From Planctomycetota bacterium (lineage in GTDB: Bacteria; Planctomycetota; Phycisphaerae; UBA1845), in assembly GCA_022566435.1 (NCBI GenBank), contig JADFIX010000251.1, forward strand, positions 1 through 6,414: a stretch of DNA of 6,414 bases, read 5' to 3'. Of the stretch, positions 1-5,872 are shown in pieces (position 1 is the stretch's first letter; each line of letters starts with the position of its first letter). The translations under genes were made by a program, and so were the position numbers. Below the pieces are notes generated by a model. That model saw only the letters and a list, made by a program, of their open reading frames with translations, did not search any database and was not told the origin of the DNA.

Positions 1-93
1 TCGGGTGTATCCTCGGTGCAACGAATCGGAGCATGCACGCGCAGGTGATGACCGGCGAACCCATTCGGCAGGCATGAGAACGAGGAATGGGTC

Positions 94-1107
94 GTGCTGC
101 GCTCCGGCGAATCGATCGCCATCGCTGGGCACGGATGGTCTCGTAACCTGCGCTCCCACGACGACGAAGTGACCTGTGCCGACCTGCAAGGATCGTGCGG
201 TGATGGCGTGATTCAGATGGACGAGGATTGCGACCCACCCGACGGCGTTTCGTGCGATAACAACTGTCTGCGCATACCCCAGTGCGGCGATGGGTTCCTA
301 GACGACACCGAGGCCTGCGACGACGGAAACACGCTAACGTCGGACGGCTGCGACGCCGTGTGCCAGCTCGAACCGCTGCTCAACGATGCATGTGCCGATT
401 CACAGCCGGTTCTTGACGGGCAAACTAACTTCTACACCTTTGATGCCACAACTGACGGGCCGGCACATTTCGATATATGCCAGTTCGACGGTCAGACCTA
501 TCACGACATCTGGTTCGACTACCAGGCCACCTGCACCGGGCAGATCACCGTCAGTCTTTGCGGATCGAGCTACGACACTGATCTGGTGGTCTACGACGGC
601 TGCACGTGCCCGGTGACGGCGGCACTAGCTTGCAACGACGACGGCTGCCCCGGCGCCCCGCCCGGTGCGTACCGCTCTTTGGTGACGTTTGAGGCCGGCG
701 TGGGCGACTGCTTCAAGATTCGCGTGGGCGGCTGGGGCGAAACCGATGCGGGCGCTGGTGTCATTGATATCGCCTGCGACCATTGCGATTCAGACGCGGA
801 TTGCGACGACGGACTGTTCTGTACGGGAATTGAAACCTGCGAAAGCGGCGTCTGTCAAGTTGAATCCGTTCCGTGTGACGGCCAGTTATGTCGGGAGCCG
901 GACGAGACGTGCATGCCCATCCCCCCGGGCGACGTCGATCGCGACGGCGATGTGGATTTGAATGACCTGGCGAGATTCGTCCGTTGCAGCGGCGGCCCCG
1001 GCAGCGTTTTGCCCAAGTGCATCAACAGCGACATCGACGGCGACGGCGACGCGGACCTTCATGACTATGCGATCTTGCAAGAAGGTTTCACCGGTACGAT
1101 GCCGTGA
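94..1107 (+). CDS. Cys-rich protein with DUF4215-type repeats and dockerin-like C-terminus (5' end uncertain)
   Basis: Reads as a 337-residue protein from GTG at 94, with GAGGA at 82-86 as a possible ribosome site. Residues 35-60 and 64-90 are two CGDG...C repeats of the DUF4215/myxococcus disulfide-repeat type. Residues 97-228 form a beta-rich segment (NDAC, FYTFDATTDG, DTDLVVYDGC, CFKIRVGGW) like the pre-peptidase-type domains common in planctomycete surface proteins. Residues 228-273 are a short Cys-rich stretch (CDSDADCDDGLFC). Residues 279-334 carry two calcium-loop motifs, D280/282/284/286/288/291 and D313/315/317/319/321/324, typical of dockerin-type domains. Such proteins are normally exported, yet no signal peptide is present. 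The frame is open back only to 52, behind two TGA codons at 46-51, so the N-terminus is probably lost or frameshifted. Role unknown; extracellular calcium-binding or adhesion is inference. Confidence 0.8.
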   Translation: MLRSGESIAIAGHGWSRNLRSHDDEVTCADLQGSCGDGVIQMDEDCDPPDGVSCDNNCLRIPQCGDGFLDDTEACDDGNTLTSDGCDAVCQLEPLLNDACADSQPVLDGQTNFYTFDATTDGPAHFDICQFDGQTYHDIWFDYQATCTGQITVSLCGSSYDTDLVVYDGCTCPVTAALACNDDGCPGAPPGAYRSLVTFEAGVGDCFKIRVGGWGETDAGAGVIDIACDHCDSDADCDDGLFCTGIETCESGVCQVESVPCDGQLCREPDETCMPIPPGDVDRDGDVDLNDLARFVRCSGGPGSVLPKCINSDIDGDGDADLHDYAILQEGFTGTMP

Positions 1108-1337
1108 GAAACGGGCGTACAGTTACGCAGCGCCGGTACCTTTTGGAGTTTCGAGCCGATCAGCCTCTGCCGAGGATCTGTTACTTCACGCACTGGTATC
1201 ATGTGCAAGTCAAGCGCGACTACGTGCTCATGCCGCCACCGCGGCGGGTGTCTTGACTGATGGAGTTCACCGGCCTCACAACCCTGCCGAGTTCCGTATT
1301 CCACGTGCGTATGCCACGGCGGTTTGGCGGCATCTCC

Positions 1338-1354
1338 CGGGTTTCGTAAACCCG
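1338..1354. repeat. Short perfect hairpin
   Basis: CGGGTTT (1338-1344) and AAACCCG (1348-1354) form a 7-bp perfect stem with a 3-base loop. No T-tract follows on the plus strand, so it is not a standard intrinsic terminator. It lies in the gene-free stretch ahead of the dehydrogenase; role unknown. Confidence 0.4.
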
Positions 1355-1487
1355 TCCCGAAAGCGTACATCGACCGTTATCGTGCCGATCCGCATCGATG
1401 GTCATCGGGATCTGTTGCCAAACCTGATCGAACCGGTGCACGTGCGTCTTCCACATCGCCGTATAACGACAAGTCAGGAGTGGAGAC

Positions 1488-1516
1488 TTGACCTTTTCGT
1501 GCACATTGGTTACGAG
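1488..1516 (+). promoter_or_regulatory. Possible sigma70-type promoter of the dehydrogenase-aminotransferase unit
   Basis: TTGACC at 1488-1493 matches the -35 consensus at five of six positions. At exactly 17 bases it is followed by TACGAG (1511-1516), a weak -10 (three of six). Initiation would fall near 1523, leaving a leader of about 42 bases before ATG 1565. Position and spacing are right; the weak -10 keeps this tentative. Confidence 0.25.
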
Positions 1517-1564
1517 CAGATCGTTCGTAAGCCCATTTCGCGCCGCGCGGAGTAGTGAAAAGCC

Positions 1565-3073
1565 ATGAGTATCGAGAACCGGCACATCCAATGGAGTGCC
1601 TTGAAGCAGAGCGTGTTCGACGTGGTCGTCATCGGCGGCGGAATCAACGGCGTATGCCTCTATCATCACCTGTGCAAGCAGGGATTCTCCGTGCTCCTTG
1701 TCGACAAGGGGGATTTCGCCGGCGGCACAAGCCAGGCATCAGCCATGATGATTTGGGGCGGCTTGCTGTATCTACGCAACTGGGAACTTCTCAACGTAAG
1801 ACGTCTATGCACGTCGCGCGACCGCATGCTCCGCGAAATGAGTGAATGGATCAAACCACGCCGTTTTCGCTACATCCCAGTCCACGGCCGCGGCCGCGCG
1901 GCTCTCATGCACGCCGTAATTCACTTCTATTGGCTACTCGGTGGTTGCAGACGTCTCCGGCCGCGGCGCGAATCCGATTTCTCAGAACGCGCGTTTCTTA
2001 ATCCGCATCGTTGCGACTCATCAATCACTTACGAAGAGGCCTTCGTCGAGCCTTCGGACGCTCGCTTTGTGCTGAACTGGCTCCTTCCGTATCAGAACGG
2101 CGTTCAGATCGCGCTCAACTATTGCTCCCTAGAGGGTGGTGCGTTTGACCGAACGTCACGCGAGTGGTCCTTGGATCTGAGCGATTCGTTGATCGACAAA
2201 CACGGCTGCGTCCGTGCGAGGTGGGTGATAAACGCCGCCGGCGTCTGGACTGATGGGGTCAACGATCAGTTCGGCCTGGTGGCTCCGTCCAGACACGTGT
2301 TAAGCAAAGGCGTCTTTATCGCCTTGAAACGTGACCAACGCCATCAGGTGCCATTGCTTTTTCACACCCTGGACAACCGTGACGGGATGTCGCTGATCCC
2401 GTGGGGGCCGGTGTCACTGTGGGGACCCACGGAAACCGTTGCCCACACCGCCGAGCGAGGGTACACGATTCAACCGGAGGACGTTCGAACCCTGCTCAAC
2501 GAACTGAATCGCCACCTGGCGAATCCCGTCGGCCCGGAGGATATCGTCTCACTCCGTTGCGGAGTTCGTCCGTTGGCTGTTGATCGTTTGCACAGCGACG
2601 GGTGCGACTCGATACGTCTGTCGCGCAGATACCGCATCCACCCTGAAGCGCACGTTCCCTGGATTAGTGTTTACGGCGGCAAGCTTACCAACTGCGTTCC
2701 ACTCGCCAGGGAGGTTGTAGGATTGGTGAAGAAAGCCATCTCACCCAGGTACGGCGCGACAAGCATGCCAAAATGCGACATACCTGATCCTCGCTGGGAT
2801 TCGTTCCCGCACTTGCATGAACCGATACCCAGCGCCCGCTGGTGTGCGGATCGGGAGATGTGCTGGACCCTCGAAGATTATCTGAGACGCCGGACCAACG
2901 TCTCGCAGTGGGTCGCCAGAGGCGGGCTGGGTAGACACGATGAGAACTTGCCTCATATCATCCGGCTGGCTAAATGCTTTGCCCGCGACGATGATGATGT
3001 TGCCCGCAAAACGGTCATGGACTATCGCCGGAAGATTACCGATACGTTTGATCGGATATTGGCGATTTGCTGA
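1565..3073 (+). CDS. FAD-dependent glycerol-3-phosphate dehydrogenase-like oxidoreductase
   Basis: A 502-residue flavoprotein of the GlpA/GlpD (DAO) family, which oxidises an alcohol to a ketone (classically sn-glycerol 3-phosphate to dihydroxyacetone phosphate) and passes electrons to the quinone pool at the membrane face. Seen: FAD-binding VVIGGGINGV at 21-30 (GxGxxG at 24-29), acidic D47 ending the second strand, GDFAGGTS at 49-56, NAAGVWTD at 223-230, GVRPL at 333-337, SRRY at 353-356, YGGKLT at 370-375, and the C-terminal cap domain TLEDYLRRRT at 435-444. Length is normal for the family. Odd: the usual KLIHGGLRYL reads MMIWGGLLYL, losing the Lys, His and Arg (M61/M62, W64, L68), and the usual KGSH reads KGVF (F251). 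R335, R354 and K373 are kept. The substrate may therefore not be glycerol 3-phosphate. GGAG at 1549-1552 lies 12 bases before ATG. Closely followed by an aminotransferase gene. Confidence 0.88.
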   Translation: MSIENRHIQWSALKQSVFDVVVIGGGINGVCLYHHLCKQGFSVLLVDKGDFAGGTSQASAMMIWGGLLYLRNWELLNVRRLCTSRDRMLREMSEWIKPRRFRYIPVHGRGRAALMHAVIHFYWLLGGCRRLRPRRESDFSERAFLNPHRCDSSITYEEAFVEPSDARFVLNWLLPYQNGVQIALNYCSLEGGAFDRTSREWSLDLSDSLIDKHGCVRARWVINAAGVWTDGVNDQFGLVAPSRHVLSKGVFIALKRDQRHQVPLLFHTLDNRDGMSLIPWGPVSLWGPTETVAHTAERGYTIQPEDVRTLLNELNRHLANPVGPEDIVSLRCGVRPLAVDRLHSDGCDSIRLSRRYRIHPEAHVPWISVYGGKLTNCVPLAREVVGLVKKAISPRYGATSMPKCDIPDPRWDSFPHLHEPIPSARWCADREMCWTLEDYLRRRTNVSQWVARGGLGRHDENLPHIIRLAKCFARDDDDVARKTVMDYRRKITDTFDRILAIC

Positions 3074-3078
3074 GAGGA
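3073..3078 (+). promoter_or_regulatory. Ribosome binding site of the aminotransferase, overlapping the upstream stop codon
   Basis: AGAGGA at 3073-3078 begins on the last base of the dehydrogenase TGA (3071-3073) and lies 10 bases before ATG 3089. It supports that start and translation of both genes from one message. Confidence 0.6.
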
Positions 3079-3088
3079 TCCCTGGGCG

Positions 3089-4408
3089 ATGTCAACCAGT
3101 CGCAAGCACGCTAAGCCGGCCATACTCGGCGGCCCGAAAGCCGTTACTATCAACGGCACCGACGCGAACCGCTGGCCGATCATCACCGATGAGGACCAAG
3201 CGGCCGTACTACAGGTATTGCGCGACGGTGATCTATCACTTCATCCTGTCACCCGCGAGCTCGAAGATGACTATCGAGAGTTCTTCGGTCGGCGCCATGC
3301 TTTGGCACATTGCAACGGGACAGCTGCGCTACTGGCGGCCTTCTTCGCGCTGGATTTAGAACCCGGCGACGAGGTACTCGTGCCGTCGGCTACCTTTTGG
3401 GCGTCGGTTGTTCCGGTTCTGTGGGTCGGGGCGCTGCCGGTGTTCTGTGAGAGCGAACCCTTTCGTTTGGGTCTCGATCCCGAAGATGTCGCGCGAAAGA
3501 TCACTCCGCGCACGCGGGCAATGGTTGTTGTGCATCTGTGGGGTATGCCCAGCCGGATGACCGAACTCCTTGAAATTGCCAAACACCACAATCTGCGCGT
3601 GATCGAGGACGCCTCGCATGCGCAAGGTGCAACGTGGCGCGGCCGCAAGTGCGGTACGCTGGGCGATATTTCCGTGTTCAGCCTGCAAGCCGGCAAGCTC
3701 GCGCCCGCCGGCGAGGGCGGCATCTTCCTGACCGACAACGACGGGTACATGGAACGGGCGACTTGCCTCGGCGACATCGAACGCATCATCGAGTTGCCCA
3801 TGCCGGCCAAACGCTTCGCCGCGACTAGCTTCGGTATCAAGACACGAATGGCCCCGCTATCGGCAGCCGTGGCCCGCGTCCAGCTCCGCCACCTGCCCGA
3901 GCGCAACCGGCGCCGCAACGACAACCTGCGATACTTGTCCAAGCACCTCGAACGGGTGGGTCTCGATACGTTCCTGCCGCCCGCGCATTTGCAGCGCGTC
4001 TATTTCGAATACCTCATCCGCTACGACCCTGAACGCTGGAACATGCCCGTGGAGGCACTGATCAAAGCCCTCCAGTCGGAACAGTGTGAGATCGATCTGC
4101 CGCGCTATCCTCTGGTCCACCAACAACCACTGTTTACTGAAGGCCACTTCGCCCGAATTGCCCGGCTGGAAGGCCGAGCGGACATCGACCTGCCAATCTA
4201 CCGGCGCGATGCCCTGCCCAAGACCGAAGCGGCTGGCCGCAACCTCATCAGACTTCCAAGCTTTCCATTGGCCAGGCGCGATCTGCTGGATCAATATGTT
4301 CAGGCCTTTGAAAAAGTGCTTTCCCACGCGGAGCAAATTACCGAGGCCTATAAAACGGCTAGTGTTCGGTGCACACAGTCTACGATGCCAAATACCCAAG
4401 AGCCCTGA
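3089..4408 (+). CDS. DegT/DnrJ/EryC1/StrS family PLP-dependent aminotransferase (scyllo-inosose aminotransferase-like)
   Basis: A 439-residue fold-type I aminotransferase that, by family, moves an amino group from Gln or Glu to a keto-sugar or keto-cyclitol in the cytoplasm. Seen: N-terminal AILGGPKAVT, WPIITDEDQAAVL, the PLP-phosphate loop CNGTAAL (75-81; usually SSGTAAL), PSATFWAS (99-106), VVVHLWGMPS, VIEDASHAQGA with D174 pairing to the pyridine nitrogen, VFSLQAGK with S198 and Schiff-base K203, GEGG at 208-211, and RVQLRHLPERNRRRN. The LGGPKAV start, WGMP and FSLQAxK wording recall the glutamine:scyllo-inosose (2-deoxy-scyllo-inosose) subgroup rather than classic nucleotide-sugar enzymes; that is from memory. 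It starts 15 bases after the dehydrogenase stop. The last residues, from about 420 on, look unconserved, and the TGA stop lies inside a hairpin repeat. Substrate unknown; family assignment firm. Confidence 0.93.
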   Translation: MSTSRKHAKPAILGGPKAVTINGTDANRWPIITDEDQAAVLQVLRDGDLSLHPVTRELEDDYREFFGRRHALAHCNGTAALLAAFFALDLEPGDEVLVPSATFWASVVPVLWVGALPVFCESEPFRLGLDPEDVARKITPRTRAMVVVHLWGMPSRMTELLEIAKHHNLRVIEDASHAQGATWRGRKCGTLGDISVFSLQAGKLAPAGEGGIFLTDNDGYMERATCLGDIERIIELPMPAKRFAATSFGIKTRMAPLSAAVARVQLRHLPERNRRRNDNLRYLSKHLERVGLDTFLPPAHLQRVYFEYLIRYDPERWNMPVEALIKALQSEQCEIDLPRYPLVHQQPLFTEGHFARIARLEGRADIDLPIYRRDALPKTEAAGRNLIRLPSFPLARRDLLDQYVQAFEKVLSHAEQITEAYKTASVRCTQSTMPNTQEP

Positions 4409-4523
4409 CGGGGCGCAACAGACAATCAATCCCAAACGTACCGTTCATCAAACTCAGAGGCGTACGAGATACATCGACAGTGATTGTAGTATGTCGAGTC
4501 CTTGTTGCACCCTTTCAGGGCTC
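4400..4523. mobile_element. MITE-like 124-bp element bounded by 20-bp inverted repeats
   Basis: The left end 4400-4419 (GAGCCCTGACGGGGCGCAAC) and right end 4504-4523 are inverted copies matching at 17 of 20 positions. Each end can also form its own small hairpin (GCCCT/GGGGC at 4402-4414; CCCT/AGGG at 4510-4520). Inside, ACAATCA (4422-4428) pairs with TGATTGT (4481-4487) and CGTAC (4437-4441) with GTACG (4462-4466), all properly nested, so the whole element can fold as one long interrupted hairpin. There is no coding capacity and no clear target duplication. The left repeat runs into the aminotransferase gene and carries its TGA (4406-4408). It could be a non-autonomous mobile element or a REP-type sequence. 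Confidence 0.55.
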
Positions 4524-4531
4524 CTTCGTTC

Positions 4532-4668
4532 TTGTGTTCCGGTCCGCAGGGCGATGCCCTGGGCTGACATGTGGCTGCCCCTTCGGGGCAAACAACGATC
4601 GCAAGCGATTTGTGTTGAACAACCAGGGCGATGCCCTGAGCTGCCATGAGGTTGCCCCCGTTGGGGCG
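4532..4668. repeat. Two tandem copies of a double-hairpin intergenic repeat (REP-like)
   Basis: Two units, 4532-4590 and 4610-4668, repeat with a 77-78 bp period. Each has TTGTGTT, 7-8 bases, a perfect hairpin CAGGGC-GAT-GCCCTG (4547-4561; 4624-4638), a linker similar to GCTGACATG, then a second hairpin of GCCCC/GGGGC (4576-4590 with 6 bp and loop TTC; 4654-4667 with one extra base). The intervening spacer 4591-4609 holds ATCGC/GCGAT. Read on the minus strand they resemble GCCCCGAAGGGGC/CAGGGC hairpin repeats I recall scattered through planctomycete and verrucomicrobial intergenic DNA. Function unknown; transcript 3'-end stabilisation or transposase-associated spread are the usual ideas for REPs. 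Confidence 0.7.
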
Positions 4669-4676
4669 ACGCGTGA

Positions 4677-4688
4677 CCACACGTGTGG
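4677..4688. promoter_or_regulatory. Perfect 12-bp palindrome, operator-like
   Basis: CCACACGTGTGG at 4677-4688 is a perfect palindrome. It is flanked by CGCG on both sides (4670-4673 and 4689-4692), the left one separated by TGA. It lies about 75 bases ahead of the predicted promoter of the downstream secreted-protein gene, so it could be an operator. It could also be a leftover of the hairpin repeats just upstream. Confidence 0.3.
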
Positions 4689-4730
4689 CGCGGATCGAGG
4701 AAAGCCGCGTGGTGAGAAATGCGGGCTAAA

Positions 4731-4761
4731 CCGAGATTCACGGCGAGATCGGCCTTTTTTT
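4731..4761 (+). terminator. Possible weak intrinsic terminator after the two-gene unit
   Basis: CCGA (4731-4734) can pair with TCGG (4749-4752), followed by CC and a run of seven T (4755-4761). The stem is short with a large loop, so this is weak. The T-run is the longest in the region and sits between the aminotransferase and the next promoter, where a terminator is expected. Confidence 0.35.
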
Positions 4762-4762
4762 G

Positions 4763-4791
4763 TTGAGCCGGATGGCTCGACTTGTTATGCT
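4763..4791 (+). promoter_or_regulatory. Sigma70-like promoter of the 12-Cys secreted protein gene
   Basis: TTGAGC at 4763-4768 and TATGCT at 4786-4791 are separated by the optimal 17 bases. Initiation would be near 4798, giving a leader of about 70 bases to ATG 4869. A GAGCC/GGCTC hairpin (4765-4769 with 4774-4778) occupies the spacer and overlaps the -35. Confidence 0.5.
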
Positions 4792-4856
4792 CGCGCGATC
4801 GGGGTTTTCAACGGGAAATGTCGGACCTTGGGTCAATCCCCATCCCTGCGGTCTTC

Positions 4857-4861
4857 GGAGG
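4857..4861 (+). promoter_or_regulatory. Ribosome binding site deciding the start at 4869
   Basis: GGAGG at 4857-4861 lies 7 bases before ATG 4869. The frame is open further upstream (to TTG 4782 and ATG 4818), but those starts lack such a site, and TTG 4782 lies upstream of the predicted transcription start. Confidence 0.7.
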
Positions 4862-4868
4862 CGGCAAG

Positions 4869-5717
4869 ATGGCGTGCTATTTCGTACAACTTATATGGTT
4901 GCCGATTCTCTTCTACCCGGCGGCCGTAGCGGCTGAGGAAGGCGGCGGACCCTCCACGCCTGAAACTTCCACGATGGCCGAGACCGATGGCCAGGACGCC
5001 GCGACCTCTGTTTGTCCCAACACCGGGAGCTGCTGCGTCGCCCACGGCGGCCAGGGCTGCGAGGACGCGAGTTGCTGTGAAACCGTTTGCAACTTTGACA
5101 ATTTGTGTTGTCTGACCGGCTGGACCGCGGACTGCGCAGCGCTTGCGGAAATTCTGTGCGAAAACACCTGCGCCGGGTCCTGCCCCGGCGAAGGCTCGTG
5201 CTGTGAATCGCACGCCGGGGGCGGCTGCGAGGATGCGAAGTGTTGCCATAGCGTTTGCCTGAAAACACCGTCGTGCTGTGAGGCCATTTGGTCCAATACC
5301 TGCGCCAACCTCGCGATCGAGATCTGCGACGGCTGCGATGAGCCACCTCCATCACCTTGTCCAACCGAAGCAGAAGGAGACTGTTGCGAGGATCATTATC
5401 CCGGCGTGGGATGCGAAAACGAGAATTGCTGCGAGATCGTTTGTGAAAAGGATCCAGTTTGTTGTAGCGCGGGCTGGGACTTGAATTGTCTGTGGTCGGC
5501 ACTCGACTTCTGTCCGAACATATGCCAATGCGCGACGTTCGGTGATTTCGATGGCAACGTGGCCGTAAACCTGAGGGATATTGCGGCGTTCTTGGTGTGC
5601 TTCACCGGCGCGGGAAACTCACCGGTGGCGTCGGGCTGCGAGTGTGCCGACTATGACGCCGATGACGACGCGGATCTGGACGATTACGCGCCCTTTGCGG
5701 CTCTGCTTGTTCGCTAG
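4869..5717 (+). CDS. Secreted protein with three 12-Cys modules and dockerin-like C-terminus
   Basis: 282 residues from ATG 4869, chosen for its GGAGG site. Residues 2-22 are a hydrophobic export signal ending PAAVAA before EEGG, although the n-region lacks Lys or Arg. Residues 23-48 are an acidic, Ser/Thr-rich linker. Three modules at 49-101, 105-156 and 164-219 each hold twelve Cys in nearly fixed spacing: C-x5-CC-x7-C-x4-CC-x3-C-x5-CC-x7-C-x7-C-x(2-3)-C. Each has an invariant Trp (85, 141, 203) and the wording GCE(D/N)xxCC. Module three is slightly expanded near its start. Residues 225-280 are a dockerin-like pair of calcium loops (D226/D228/N230/N234/D237 and D261/263/265/267/269/272). 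Twelve Cys per module fits six disulfides in an oxidising compartment. I recognise the module as recurrent in planctomycete exported proteins but know no function for it. It probably has its own promoter. Confidence 0.85.
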   Translation: MACYFVQLIWLPILFYPAAVAAEEGGGPSTPETSTMAETDGQDAATSVCPNTGSCCVAHGGQGCEDASCCETVCNFDNLCCLTGWTADCAALAEILCENTCAGSCPGEGSCCESHAGGGCEDAKCCHSVCLKTPSCCEAIWSNTCANLAIEICDGCDEPPPSPCPTEAEGDCCEDHYPGVGCENENCCEIVCEKDPVCCSAGWDLNCLWSALDFCPNICQCATFGDFDGNVAVNLRDIAAFLVCFTGAGNSPVASGCECADYDADDDADLDDYAPFAALLVR

Positions 5718-5872
5718 ACAGGGTAGAAATTGACCAAAAAGCGGCCGACCCGATACGGTGGACGAGTGTTTGGGGTCGCTCGTTGCGGTAGCCAGTAAAC
5801 CGTCGATCAGGCAATTGCGTCGAATCCGTGTGGATCAAGAGCGAAGACGCATCTTGTAGTAAGGGAGTTCAC

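Larger units (their letters stand above)
1108..1564. other. 457-bp stretch without a supported gene
   Basis: No convincing gene lies between the stop of the Cys-rich protein and the dehydrogenase. Three reading frames compete. A 50-codon plus-strand ORF (1104-1256, GTG start overlapping the upstream stop) has about 73% GC at third positions and a protein-like, aromatic and basic composition. A plus-strand frame stays open to TAG at 1553-1555. A minus-strand frame is open across 1220-1669 (from ATG 1456 it would give 78 residues, about 69% GC at third positions). None shows a recognisable motif or good ribosome site, and the minus frame's longest form would overlap the dehydrogenase start. Decayed coding DNA or a long leader are both possible. 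Confidence 0.5.

Noticed and set aside
1104..1256. 50-codon plus-strand ORF starting with GTG over the upstream stop
   Set aside because: Protein-like composition, but no motif, no ribosome site, and a competing minus-strand reading; described only as part of the gene-free stretch.
1220..1669. 149-codon minus-strand open frame
   Set aside because: It would overlap the 5' end of a firmly supported dehydrogenase by about 100 bases and shows no recognisable motif; shorter starts are possible but unsupported.
3271..3942. 223-codon minus-strand open frame inside the aminotransferase gene
   Set aside because: Arg/Ser-rich shadow of a gene whose catalytic motifs are intact on the plus strand.
4532..4668. 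CRISPR array
   Set aside because: Only two units, each a double hairpin with imperfect copies, one 19-base spacer, and no cas genes.
4426..4680. An 84-codon minus-strand open frame, and overlapping neighbours, through the repeat block
   Set aside because: It reads straight through the hairpin repeats; its recurring wording (PEGAA, QPRA, ALKG) comes from the repeat DNA and is a common source of spurious gene calls.
4782..4868. Upstream extension of the 12-Cys protein to TTG 4782 or ATG 4818
   Set aside because: No ribosome site at either, TTG 4782 precedes the predicted transcription start, and ATG 4869 has GGAGG at ideal spacing directly before the export signal.
5746..5778. Terminator from CGACCC/GGGTCG after the 12-Cys gene
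   Set aside because: Six-base stem with a 21-base loop and no T-tract; not supportable as an intrinsic terminator.
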